Positions 8,916-16,348 of a stretch of 64,000 nucleotides of DNA are shown here, one piece after another. This DNA is from Streptomyces mashuensis. Its GTDB lineage: Bacteria; Actinomycetota; Actinomycetes; Streptomycetales; Streptomycetaceae. The translations under genes and the position numbers were made by a program. Location of the stretch: NCBI RefSeq assembly GCF_014654785.1, contig NZ_BNBD01000002.1, forward strand, positions 744,001-808,000. The letters run 5' to 3'. Under the pieces are notes generated by a model that was not told the DNA's origin, made no database searches, and worked only from the letters and a program-made list of their open reading frames with translations. How positions within the stretch are numbered: position 1 is the first letter of the stretch; each line of letters begins with the position of its first letter.

Positions 8916-9392
8916 TCATGTGTGGGTCTGCCTGGCCGGACAGAGAAGGCCGGGAGCAGCACGGTTGGGGGAGCAGGTGACGAGGGCGACGGAGTGGAAG
9001 ACGGTGCCGTTCAGGTAGTGGCCGAGGGAGACGTCGCCTCCCCATGTGAGCCGTTCGACTGCGGCCCTCACCAGGAGAACCAGCCTGGTCACCTCCCGGT
9101 CTCCCGCGGAGGCGAACCGGGGAGCGAACTCGGCGAGCTGGAGACCGAGCCACTCACCGGCGTCCTCCGGCTCCTCCCATGTCCCCCGGATCATCGACGC
9201 GGGTTTCAGCAGCCAGTGGGCCGTCTGGATCGGCGGCACATCAGACGTCGGGAACGCGGCCACAGCCTCCCGGTGCCGGTCGACCACGTCCTTCTCACTG
9301 CCCGCCGTCGGGGCCTGGCCGGGTGGTCTGCGGATGCTCTCCCGGTCGAAGGTCTTCTTCTCCCCGAGCCATGCGTAACCGTGGTGGTGCAC
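8916..9392 (-). CDS. Hypothetical protein
   Basis: 158-residue soluble protein that I do not recognise. The central part looks like a genuine folded protein (IQTAHWLLKPASMIRGTWEE, EWLGLQLAEFAPRFAS, TRLVLLVRAAVERL, then WGGDVSLGHYLNGTVFHSVA and LVTCSPN). The first ~35 residues are low in structure, so the true start may be internal, although no better ribosome binding site is visible. It lies downstream of the DUF397 gene and its terminator-like hairpin, inside the putative islet. Confidence 0.55.
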   Translation of the reverse strand: MHHHGYAWLGEKKTFDRESIRRPPGQAPTAGSEKDVVDRHREAVAAFPTSDVPPIQTAHWLLKPASMIRGTWEEPEDAGEWLGLQLAEFAPRFASAGDREVTRLVLLVRAAVERLTWGGDVSLGHYLNGTVFHSVALVTCSPNRAAPGLLCPARQTHT

Positions 9393-9417
9393 TCCTGCCC
9401 CGTTCCATAGGAAAGGC

Positions 9418-9453
9418 GACGGCCCCGCCCGTCGGCTCGGGGGCAGGGCCGTC
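9418..9453 (-). terminator. Hairpin downstream of the DUF397 gene
   Basis: GACGGCCC (9418-9425) pairs exactly with GGGCCGTC (9446-9453) around a 20-base GC-rich loop, 20 bases past the stop of the DUF397 gene. There is no U tract, which is usual for Streptomyces terminators. Confidence 0.5.
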
Positions 9454-9473
9454 AGTTCAGGTGGCGTCGCTGG

Positions 9474-9701
9474 TCAGGCGGACAGTTCGAAGCGGGCGGG
9501 GTCGATACCCGCCGCGTCCAGCTCTGCCGTGGTGAAGCGCAGCGGTTCGGCGTCGGGGCGCTTGCTGTCGCCCATGGCCCACGCGTCCGGCCCGATCTTC
9601 GCCAGCGTCACGCACGACTCGCCGTCCGGATGGGTGTTGCCGCCGCACGCCTTGGCGAACGCGGCGCCTTCGATGGGAAGCACGTACAGGTCGGTCATCA
9701 T
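9474..9701 (-). CDS. DUF397-like small protein
   Basis: 75-residue protein with the DUF397 layout: a Cys-containing strand (GESCVTLAKI), then WAMGDSKRPDAEPLRFTTAE, matching the family's V-x-D-S-K-x-P and L-x-F-T-x-x-E pattern. DUF397 proteins normally sit next to XRE/DUF5753 regulators in Streptomyces, and one is 291 bases upstream here. Start 9701 has AGGAAGGA 4 to 11 bases upstream. An in-frame start at 9926 (MATGTN, with AGAGGT before it) would give a 150-residue version with a Pro/Gly-rich N-terminal extension; I prefer the short form. Confidence 0.65.
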   Translation of the reverse strand: MMTDLYVLPIEGAAFAKACGGNTHPDGESCVTLAKIGPDAWAMGDSKRPDAEPLRFTTAELDAAGIDPARFELSA

Positions 9702-9992
9702 CGCGTCCTTCCTGATCTGCCCGACGGCCGTTGGAGGCCGTCCTCCGCCCGTAGCAGGCGGAAGCTTTGCAGGTGGGTGCTCCGGCTTCGCCGGGGCCTG
9801 AGCCATGCCCTCACCGCCCAGGGCAGCACCCCACGTCCGCATCTTCATTACGCCGCAACCGTTCCCCGGCGGGGCTGCCCGGGGCGCGTAGGTCACGTAC
9901 TCCTGCTCGTTGGTCCCGGTCGCCATTGCGTACCTCTTCACCGCTGTCTGTGTGCGTCAGCAGTCGATGGTGCCGGGGTTGGGCAGCGGCAT

Positions 9993-10853
9993 CTAGATGG
10001 TTTCCTGTTCGTGCAACAACTCGTCCCGGATACGCACCACCATGGCGCGCATGTCGTCACCGGACAGAGCTGCCGACGCGAATCGCTCGAACTTCTCGGA
10101 ATACAAGGAAACGTCCCGGGGATCGGTGACAACGATCTCGGCGTGGATCGTCTCGACTGTCACTGTCCTGTTGTCCCGGATGACGAATGCGTGGTTGGCG
10201 ATGTCCTGCTGCGACACCGACAGGGGAACGGTCCGGATGTCAATGTTGGGGAGGCGAGAGAGGGAAACGAGTCGGTCGAGTTGTTCCGCCATCCTGGCGA
10301 CTGACACGATCCGCCACCGCAGCACGGACTCGGTGATGACGAAGTGAAGTTCCTTGGCTGCGTCGTAGAGCACCTGCTGGCGGCCGATCCGCGCACTGAT
10401 GGTGCGCACAAGGACCTCCTCGCCAAGGTTGTGCCGGGCAAGAATGGCCCGGATGTATTCGGGTGTTTGCAGCAGTCCTGGGATCAGGGCCGGTTGGAAG
10501 ATCCGCGCCACGGCCATCCGGGCCTCCAGCGATCCGGTCTGCTCCTGCGCCTTGTGCACCCCCATCCGGCGGACCAGGCGCCAAGCCGTGGCTTCCGTGG
10601 ACGCCGCCCGGGCGACCTCCAGGTACTCGGCCTTGACCTCGTCCGAGACCCCGATGGCCGTGAGGATGCGCTCAACGTCCGCCGGGGACGGCGCTGCCTT
10701 CCCCGTTTCGATCTTGCTGAGCTTGCTCGTGGACATCACAGCGCTGCGGGCGACGGTCTTGGCTTCCTTCCCGGATGCCTGCCGAAGCGCCCGCAGCGCT
10801 GCTCCCAGTTGCCCTCTGTTCACGCGGTTCACGCGCCGGCGTGCTTCTCCCAC
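9993..10853 (-). CDS. XRE-family regulator with DUF5753 domain
   Basis: 286-residue regulator. Residues about 14-70 are the XRE helix-turn-helix (LGAALRALRQASGKEAKTVA, MSTSKLSKIETGKAAPS). Residues about 100-280 are the DUF5753 domain with its signature PALIPGLLQTPEYIRAIL. This is the regulatory half of the common Streptomyces XRE-DUF397 pairs; BldB/WhiJ-type modules belong here. It overlaps the upstream DUF6879 gene by 25 bases, so the two are co-translated. The operon order is 65-aa gene, DUF6879, XRE, then DUF397 further downstream. Confidence 0.85.
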   Translation of the reverse strand: MGEARRRVNRVNRGQLGAALRALRQASGKEAKTVARSAVMSTSKLSKIETGKAAPSPADVERILTAIGVSDEVKAEYLEVARAASTEATAWRLVRRMGVHKAQEQTGSLEARMAVARIFQPALIPGLLQTPEYIRAILARHNLGEEVLVRTISARIGRQQVLYDAAKELHFVITESVLRWRIVSVARMAEQLDRLVSLSRLPNIDIRTVPLSVSQQDIANHAFVIRDNRTVTVETIHAEIVVTDPRDVSLYSEKFERFASAALSGDDMRAMVVRIRDELLHEQETI

Positions 10854-11350
10854 CAGTCGGAGAACGGCTCGGCATGCGCCAGCGCGGTATCCCGGACGGT
10901 GACAAAGTCGCGTGCTCGGTTGTCGGGCATCGTCTCCCGCCCTGTGACGGCTCCCCGGTCGTCGTAACGCATGACGACTGCCGTCCTGGCATCAAAGAGC
11001 CAGAAGTCCTCCGCCCCTTGGAGCGGGTTGGGCTTATCCGTTGTGTCGAGGATGAAGAACTCTTCGCCCCCGGTTGCGTTCTTCTGGTACCCCCAGCCCA
11101 GTTCGAACCGCAGGTACGGGGTGAGAGGGCGCGACAGGATGTGCACGCGGTAGACGCGCTTACCGAGGTCAGTGAGGGCCCGGAGCTCCGATACCCATGC
11201 TTCGTTGTAGTCGTCGGGTTGCGGCTGTCCGGAGAGGAAGGCTTGATAGGCGTCCACATTGCCCGACCCGCTGTAGTCGGCGAGGGTCTCCAGCCTGAAT
11301 GCTTCCCGCTCGAAGGTGTCGAACAGCTCCCCGAGGGTCTTAAGCGTCAC
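10829..11350 (-). CDS. DUF6879 family protein
   Basis: 173-residue soluble protein of the DUF6879 type: an N-terminal helix FDTFEREAFRLETLADY, then YRVHILSRPLTPYLRFELGW, a strand EEFFILDTTD, DFWLFDARTAVVMRYDDRG, and a C-terminal helix ending WWEKHAGA. These proteins recur beside XRE/DUF5753 regulators in Streptomyces and may be the effector they control; the biochemical role is unknown. It overlaps the following regulator by 25 bases and the preceding small gene by 11 bases, so the three form one unit. Confidence 0.8.
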   Translation of the reverse strand: MTLKTLGELFDTFEREAFRLETLADYSGSGNVDAYQAFLSGQPQPDDYNEAWVSELRALTDLGKRVYRVHILSRPLTPYLRFELGWGYQKNATGGEEFFILDTTDKPNPLQGAEDFWLFDARTAVVMRYDDRGAVTGRETMPDNRARDFVTVRDTALAHAEPFSDWWEKHAGA

Positions 11351-11537
11351 GAAGGCCCTTCCGGATCAGGTCGAACACGAGCTGCATCGGGATCTCCACA
11401 AGGGTCTCGTGTGCCGGGATCTCCAGCCCGTGATCGGTAGGTGTCTCCCCCTGCACCAAGAGGGTGTCCCTGTCCGTGGCATAGATGGTCGGGCAGTCCT
11501 TGATGTCACACGTACTCACCAGCTTGGTGACCTTCAC
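11340..11537 (-). CDS. Small conserved hypothetical in the DUF6879-XRE operon
   Basis: 65-residue protein starting with GTG at 11537, six bases after GGAGGG. The sequence STCDIKDCPTIYATDRDTLL, then VQGETPTDHGLEIPAHET and IPMQLVFDLIRKGL is acidic with one Cys pair (C-D-I-K-D-C). It overlaps the DUF6879 gene by 11 bases. Similar short proteins occur at the head of Streptomyces DUF6879-XRE operons, I believe, but I cannot name a family. Longer in-frame extensions run antisense to the phosphatase gene and are rejected. Confidence 0.65.
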   Translation of the reverse strand: MKVTKLVSTCDIKDCPTIYATDRDTLLVQGETPTDHGLEIPAHETLVEIPMQLVFDLIRKGLRDA

Positions 11538-11717
11538 GCGGTTCCCTCCCCGGTCTGCTTCGCCGTGTCCGGTTCGATGCTTCCGGCCTCGCAGGGCGGG
11601 GCGCAAGAGGTTCCGGTTTCCGGAACGGGAAAGCGCGACGGGAGGGAAGCGAGCAGGGCGCACAGGGGGACGACAAGGACGGACACCGGGCGCCCCTACT
11701 GGAGGAGGCCCGGTACG

Positions 11718-11747
11718 AGGAAGTCCCCGCCATGGCGGGGACTTCCT
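11718..11747. repeat. Perfect 30-bp palindrome
   Basis: The 30 bases from 11718 to 11747 equal their own reverse complement; the left arm is AGGAAGTCCCCGCCA and the centre is CATG. It lies 71 bases from the end of the phosphatase gene and at the edge of the putative islet. It could be a factor-independent terminator (no U tract), a recombinase or regulator binding site, or a cruciform. Confidence 0.7.
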
Positions 11748-11814
11748 GCCCGGGAGGTCAGGGATCAGGCGCCGATGGCCTGCTCGACGGCATTCCGCCG
11801 ACGAGCCGCCCCCC

Positions 11815-11882
11815 GCCCTCAGCCCAAGTGCCCCGTGTCGTTCCAGCGTTCCAGGGCCGGTGCGCCGTAGGCCCAGCCGAGG
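11815..11882 (-). repeat. 3' end of histidine-phosphatase gene (copy A of direct repeat)
   Basis: This is the in-place 3' end of the gene at 11819-12412, matching 8788-8855 at 58 of 68 bases. If an element integrated here, this copy would have been supplied by the element and the copy at 8788 would be the original end. Confidence 0.75.
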
Positions 11883-12412
11883 ATGGAGAGGGACGTGGGG
11901 TCGAGGCGGATGCGGGAGCCGAAGAAGACGTCCTCGCCGAGCCAGCGGGCGGCGAGGGTGCGCAGGATGTGGCCGTGGGCGAAGACGAGCACGTCGCGGT
12001 CGGCCGAGCGGGCCCACTCGACGATCTCGTCGGCGCGGGCCGAGAGCTGGGCCCGGGTCTCGCCGCCGGGGACGCCGTCGCGCCAGATCAGCCAGTCGGG
12101 GCGGCCGGCCTTGATCTCGGCGGGGGTCATGCCCTCGTAGTCGCCGTAGTCCCATTCCATCAGCGCGTCCCAGGTGGTCGCGCGGTCGCCGAAGCCGGCG
12201 AGGTCGCAGGTCTCCTTGGCGCGGATCAGCGGGCTGGTGCGCACCTCGGTGTCCGGCAGGCCGTTCCACGGCGCGCGGTGCAGGCGCTCGCCGAGCAGCT
12301 TCGCGCCGCGCCGGCCCTCGTCGAGGAGCGGGATGTCCGTACGGCCGGTGTGCCGGCCGGACAGCGACCACTCGGTCTGTCCGTGCCGGGCCAGCAGGAT
12401 GCGCGGTGCCAT
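11819..12412 (-). CDS. Histidine phosphatase family protein
   Basis: 197-residue cytoplasmic member of the phosphoglycerate-mutase-like superfamily. The catalytic His is H10 in [10 protein letters not shown]; the second His is H146 in [10 protein letters not shown], with a likely acid E86 in [12 protein letters not shown]. Such proteins hydrolyse phosphate esters, and the substrate cannot be told from sequence. Its last 20 codons are duplicated about 3 kb away, so its 3' end may have been used as an integration site. Confidence 0.9.
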   Translation of the reverse strand: MAPRILLARHGQTEWSLSGRHTGRTDIPLLDEGRRGAKLLGERLHRAPWNGLPDTEVRTSPLIRAKETCDLAGFGDRATTWDALMEWDYGDYEGMTPAEIKAGRPDWLIWRDGVPGGETRAQLSARADEIVEWARSADRDVLVFAHGHILRTLAARWLGEDVFFGSRIRLDPTSLSILGWAYGAPALERWNDTGHLG

Positions 12413-12694
12413 GGCGGAGGGCCTTTCGGGTGGTGCGGGTGGGGCAGGTCACGCGGGTGGCGCCGGCGGCACCCGGTCGTGCGCCTCCATCATCACTCAC
12501 CGGTCATCACTCACGCCTCACCCGTACCTCGCCCCCAGGCAACCCCGGCGTCACCTCGCGCGTCTCCCTCCCCGCTGCCCTGTGGTTCCGGTGAACCTCC
12601 GGGGCGGTGTGCGAGCAATGTGGCGTACGCCGTACGGTTGCATGCGCGCTTGTTTGGCCGCCTGAGCACCCGAAGCAGATGGAGAGCCGTCCGG

Positions 12695-13690
12695 ATGTAC
12701 CGCACCGCACCCCTTCGTGAGCGGCCGCGCTGGTGGACCGAACTGCCACTGATCGCCGTGGTGTACGGGCTGTACTCGCTGGGCCGGCTGCTGGTACGGG
12801 GGGACGTGGCGACGGCCGTCGATCACGGCACAGCCATCCTCGACGTCGAAAAAACGTTTCGAATAAATTTCGAACACCCGCTCAACCGGTTCTTCACCGA
12901 GCAGGGCTGGATCGGCATACCCGCCGACTTCGCCTACGCCTCCCTGCACTACCTGCTCACCCCGGCCCTCCTCGTGTGGCTCTTCCGCCGCCGCCCCGAG
13001 CACTACCGGCGGCTGCGCACCTGGCTGATGATCTCCACCCTCATCGGCCTCGTCGGCTTCACCCTGCTGCCCACCTGCCCGCCCCGCCTGCTCGACGAGG
13101 CGTACGGGTTCGTCGACACCATGCGCCAGTACTCGGAGTACGGCTGGTGGGGCGGCGACGCCAGCGCGCCGCGCGGCCTGGGCGGCCTCACCAACCAGTA
13201 CGCGGCCATGCCCAGCCTGCACGTCGGGTGGGCGCTGTGGTGCGGCGTCGTGCTGTGGCGGCACGCCCGCTCCCTGTGGGTGCGCGCCGCGGGCGTCCTC
13301 TACCCCGTCGCGATCACCCTCGTCGTCATGGGCACGGCCAACCACTACTTCCTGGACGCCGCCGCCGGCGCCGCCGTCATGGGCGCCGGCTTCCTGCTCT
13401 CCGGCCCCGCCGTACGCCTGGCCGGCCTGGCCCGCGCACGCTTCGCGGCCGGCCGCCGCACCGCCGTCACGGGCGGGACGCCCGCGACTGTCAGTGGCGA
13501 GTGGGAGACTGCGGCGGGTACAGCGCTTCCCCGGGCGACCCGCACCGGCCAGCCGGCCGGCCAGGGGCGTCCGGCTGCGCCGGACACACTCCTCGAGGCG
13601 GACCCCCGTGACCACCACTTCCCCCGACAGCCGGCCCGGGACGAGGCCGGAGACAGCGCCCCCGACAGCGCTCCGGCAGCGGCTCGCTGA
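12695..13690 (+). CDS. PAP2/Aur1-type membrane phosphatase or phosphotransferase
   Basis: 331-residue protein with about five to six membrane spans, related to the inositol phosphotransferase branch of the PAP2 superfamily. The conserved second and third motifs are visible as MPSLHVGWALWCG and ANHYFLDAAAGA; the first is represented by TCPPRLL. The active site would face the outside, acting on lipid phosphates or polyprenyl phosphates. Start 12695 has GGAGAG upstream. The last ~60 residues are hydrophilic, Pro/Ala-rich, and overlap the following nuclease gene by 83 bases, an unusually long overlap. Confidence 0.8.
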   Translation: MYRTAPLRERPRWWTELPLIAVVYGLYSLGRLLVRGDVATAVDHGTAILDVEKTFRINFEHPLNRFFTEQGWIGIPADFAYASLHYLLTPALLVWLFRRRPEHYRRLRTWLMISTLIGLVGFTLLPTCPPRLLDEAYGFVDTMRQYSEYGWWGGDASAPRGLGGLTNQYAAMPSLHVGWALWCGVVLWRHARSLWVRAAGVLYPVAITLVVMGTANHYFLDAAAGAAVMGAGFLLSGPAVRLAGLARARFAAGRRTAVTGGTPATVSGEWETAAGTALPRATRTGQPAGQGRPAAPDTLLEADPRDHHFPRQPARDEAGDSAPDSAPAAAR

Positions 13691-14813
13691 ACTGCGCGGC
13701 CCCGCGGCCGCACCCCGGCCGCTGGACGCCCGCGCGCTCGCCGCGCTGGCCGCCAACCCCGGCTGCCGCCGCCGCGCCCTGCTCGACGGCGCCGGCGTCG
13801 ACAAGCCCGCGCTGGCCCGCGCCCTGGGCGCGCCGGCGGCCTTCGGCCAGTCGCAGTTCGCCTTCGCCCGCGGGCACGCCTTCGAGTCCCGTGCCAAGGC
13901 CGACGGCGGCACCGGGCTCGTACGCCTCCTGCACGAGCGGCTCCCCGCGCCGGAGGGCCCGCCGCCCGGGCCGGACGACGTCGACCGGCCCGAGCTGACG
14001 GCCGCCGGCCCCCAGGGCCGCGCCGCCCGCACGGCCCTGGCGCTGCGCGAGGCCACCGCCGCCGGCCGCTGGGCCGTGCTGGACCACCCCCTGCTCACCC
14101 TGGCCGTCGCCGGCACCCCCGCCTACCTGGAGCCCGACGCCGTCGTCGTCCACCCCGGCGGCAGCTGGACGGTCGTCGAGATCAAGTCCTTCCCCGTGGT
14201 CGACGGCGCCGCCGACGCCGCCAAGGTGGGCGCCGCCGCCCGGCAGGCCGCGGTCTACGCCCTCGCCCTGGAGGCCCTCGCCGAGCGCGTCCCCGGCGCC
14301 TCCGTGACCCACGGCGCCCTGCTGGTGTGCCCCCGCGACTTCACCAACCTGCCCACCGCCTCCCTCGTCGACCTGCGCAAACAGCTGGCCACCACCCGCC
14401 GCCAGCTCGGCCGCCTCGCCGGCGTCGAGGACATCGCCGCGGACCTGCCCGAGGGCACCACCTTCGACCTCGACCTCGCCGACGACGGCCGCACCGCCCG
14501 CCGCCCCGCCAAGGAGCTGGCCGCCGCGGTCGACGCCGTGCCCGCCGCGTACGCGCCCGAGTGCCTGGCCGCCTGCGAGCTGGCCTTCCACTGCCGTGCC
14601 GCCGCCCGGGAGACCGGCGCCGTCCAGGTCCTCGGCCGCGGCGTACGCGCCGAGCTCGGCGGGCTCACCACCATCGGCGAGGTGCTGTCCGCGGCCGCCG
14701 GGGACACCGGCGACCCGCACGACCCCGCCGTCGCCGCCCTGCGCCGCGCCGCCCGGCTGCGCGCCGAAGCCCTGGCGCAGTCCCGGGCCGGGGAGGCCGC
14801 CGCATGTCGCTGA
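13608..14813 (+). CDS. Cas4/RecB-like PD-(D/E)XK nuclease with predicted Fe-S cluster
   Basis: 401-residue soluble protein with the layout of Cas4/AddB-type nucleases. H90 lies in FARGHAFE, D177 in LEPDAVV, E191 and K193 in VVEIKSF, and Q213/Y217 in ARQAAVYALA: these are the His, D-E-x-K and QxxxY motifs in order. Four cysteines bracket the core, C53 (PGCRRR) and C319, C323, C329 (ECLAACELAFHC), which fits an Fe-S clamp like those of Cas4, Dna2 and AddB, though with Cx3C instead of Cx2C. Start GTG 13608 has GAGG upstream. First gene of a three-gene unit with overlapping ends. Confidence 0.75.
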   Translation: MTTTSPDSRPGTRPETAPPTALRQRLAELRGPAAAPRPLDARALAALAANPGCRRRALLDGAGVDKPALARALGAPAAFGQSQFAFARGHAFESRAKADGGTGLVRLLHERLPAPEGPPPGPDDVDRPELTAAGPQGRAARTALALREATAAGRWAVLDHPLLTLAVAGTPAYLEPDAVVVHPGGSWTVVEIKSFPVVDGAADAAKVGAAARQAAVYALALEALAERVPGASVTHGALLVCPRDFTNLPTASLVDLRKQLATTRRQLGRLAGVEDIAADLPEGTTFDLDLADDGRTARRPAKELAAAVDAVPAAYAPECLAACELAFHCRAAARETGAVQVLGRGVRAELGGLTTIGEVLSAAAGDTGDPHDPAVAALRRAARLRAEALAQSRAGEAAACR

Positions 14814-16348
14814 TCACGACCCTGGCCCGCATGGAGGCCGTCCGGGACGGCCGCGCCCGGCCGCTGGCCACCGTCCGCCACCGCCACCTGGCCGCGCGCC
14901 CGATCGTCCTCGTGCCGCTGACCACCGCCGGCGAGGCCGGCGCCCCGCTCGGCGCCCTCGTCGGCACCGACCCCGGCGCGCCCCGGCTGCTCGTCGTCCC
15001 CCAGCCGCGCGACCGCGACCTGCGCTCCGCGTTCCTCGCCGGGCTCGCCGACGTGATGCTGCCGGAGATCGAGGCCTACGCCGACGACGTCTCGTACGAG
15101 GAACGCAAGGAGACCGACCCGGCGACAGGCGAACGCACCACCGTGGAGGTGGAGCTGTGCTGCGACGCGCCGCAGCTGCTCGTGCCGAGCGCCGCCGGCG
15201 TGGAGTACGTACGGCTGCTGGGCCGCTCGATGCGGTTCCGCCGCACCGCCGAACAGGACCCGGACGCCCCCCACCCCGCTCCCCCGCGCGTCCCGCTGCT
15301 CGGCCGCTGGCTCACCCACTACGGCGAGCGCGCCCGCGTCCCCGGGTCGTCGCTGCTGCTGTCGCTCACCCAGCTGCTCGCACGGCACTGGGCCACCGGC
15401 CAGAGCGTCCTGGAGGACCAGCACCTGGGCGCCCTGCTGGCCTGGATCGACCCGCCGGCCGGGACCACCGGCGCCGAGGCCGCGCTGCGCGCGGAGACCG
15501 GCCGCGGCCCGGACGGCCTCCTACTGCACCCGCCGGCCGGGCCCGCCACCGACCCGGCGTTCGACAACGCCCTGCTGGCCCCGGCCGTCGCCCGCTACGA
15601 CGCCGGCCTGCCCGGCGCGGAGGCGGAGATCGCCGCCCTGCTGGAGAGCCAGCTGCGCCCGGTGTGGGACGCCGTGTGGCAGGGCATCGGGCTGCTGCGG
15701 GAGCTGCCGGAGGGGGCGCATGTGGCGGAGCGGTGGAAGCGGGACCGCTGGTCGTACACCGCGCACCGCGACCGGCTGCGCGCCGGCGAGCCGCCGCAGC
15801 CCCGCCGGGACGACGCGGTGACCGCCGCCCGCAAGCTCGCGGCGCGCGAGACCGCCCAGGCGCAGCTGGACGCGCAGGAGGCGCTGGACGACCCGCTGGT
15901 GATGGCCGGCCGGCGGCTGGCGGGCGAGGCGTTCGCGGGGGAGGTCACGGCGGTGGAGATGGCCTGGTCGGAGGCGAGGGTGCCGCGCCCGCGCCCCCTG
16001 GTGACGGTGCGGACGGACGACAGCCCGTACGTGGACGGGGGCGCGCGGGCGCACCGCGCGCTGCCGGACGGCCGCTCGCAGCCGGGCGAGGTGGTGGCGT
16101 ACGCGCCGGACGGCGCCGGGGGCGCGCTGGTGACCGTCCGGCTGACGGGCGGCATGGGGCGCGGCAAGGAACCGGAGCCGGGTTCGGTGCCGGAGCCGGG
16201 CGACCGGGTGTGCTGGACGCTGTTCGAGCACGCGCCGCGCGGCGGCCCGGACCTGCCGGACCCGGAGCGGACGCCCTGGACGCACGGCGGCCCGCCGGCG
16301 GAGGGGCCGGAGGCACCGGACGTGGTGACGGCGGAGGACTACCTGTGA
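14804..16348 (+). CDS. Unknown protein, middle gene of nuclease-helicase cassette
   Basis: 514-residue soluble protein that I cannot assign. It overlaps the nuclease gene by 10 bases and the helicase gene by 4 (GTGA), so its product is probably made in step with both. Visible features: an N-terminal basic helix (MSLITTLARMEAVRDGRARP), an acidic segment around residues 85-115 (MLPEIEAYADDVSYEER), a CC pair in ELCCDAPQLLVP, a long charged helical region near residues 290-385, and a C-terminal beta-rich part (GEVVAYAPDGAGGALVTVRL). Its position suggests a bridging or DNA-recognition subunit; this is inference. Confidence 0.75.
   Translation: MSLITTLARMEAVRDGRARPLATVRHRHLAARPIVLVPLTTAGEAGAPLGALVGTDPGAPRLLVVPQPRDRDLRSAFLAGLADVMLPEIEAYADDVSYEERKETDPATGERTTVEVELCCDAPQLLVPSAAGVEYVRLLGRSMRFRRTAEQDPDAPHPAPPRVPLLGRWLTHYGERARVPGSSLLLSLTQLLARHWATGQSVLEDQHLGALLAWIDPPAGTTGAEAALRAETGRGPDGLLLHPPAGPATDPAFDNALLAPAVARYDAGLPGAEAEIAALLESQLRPVWDAVWQGIGLLRELPEGAHVAERWKRDRWSYTAHRDRLRAGEPPQPRRDDAVTAARKLAARETAQAQLDAQEALDDPLVMAGRRLAGEAFAGEVTAVEMAWSEARVPRPRPLVTVRTDDSPYVDGGARAHRALPDGRSQPGEVVAYAPDGAGGALVTVRLTGGMGRGKEPEPGSVPEPGDRVCWTLFEHAPRGGPDLPDPERTPWTHGGPPAEGPEAPDVVTAEDYL

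Larger units (their letters stand above)
8788..11882. mobile_element. Putative integrated element or genomic islet
   Basis: The segment between the two phosphatase 3'-end copies carries one unknown gene, a DUF397 gene, an XRE/DUF5753 regulator, a DUF6879 gene and a 65-residue gene, all on the minus strand. There is no integrase, transposase or replication gene, so if it was mobile it is now a remnant or depended on another element. The repeats are 85% rather than 100% identical, which suggests an old event or an att site carried from another host's phosphatase gene. Confidence 0.4.

Noticed and set aside
13608..14813. Cas4-like protein as part of a CRISPR adaptation module
   Set aside because: No cas1, cas2 or CRISPR array anywhere in the window; the partner is a helicase instead.
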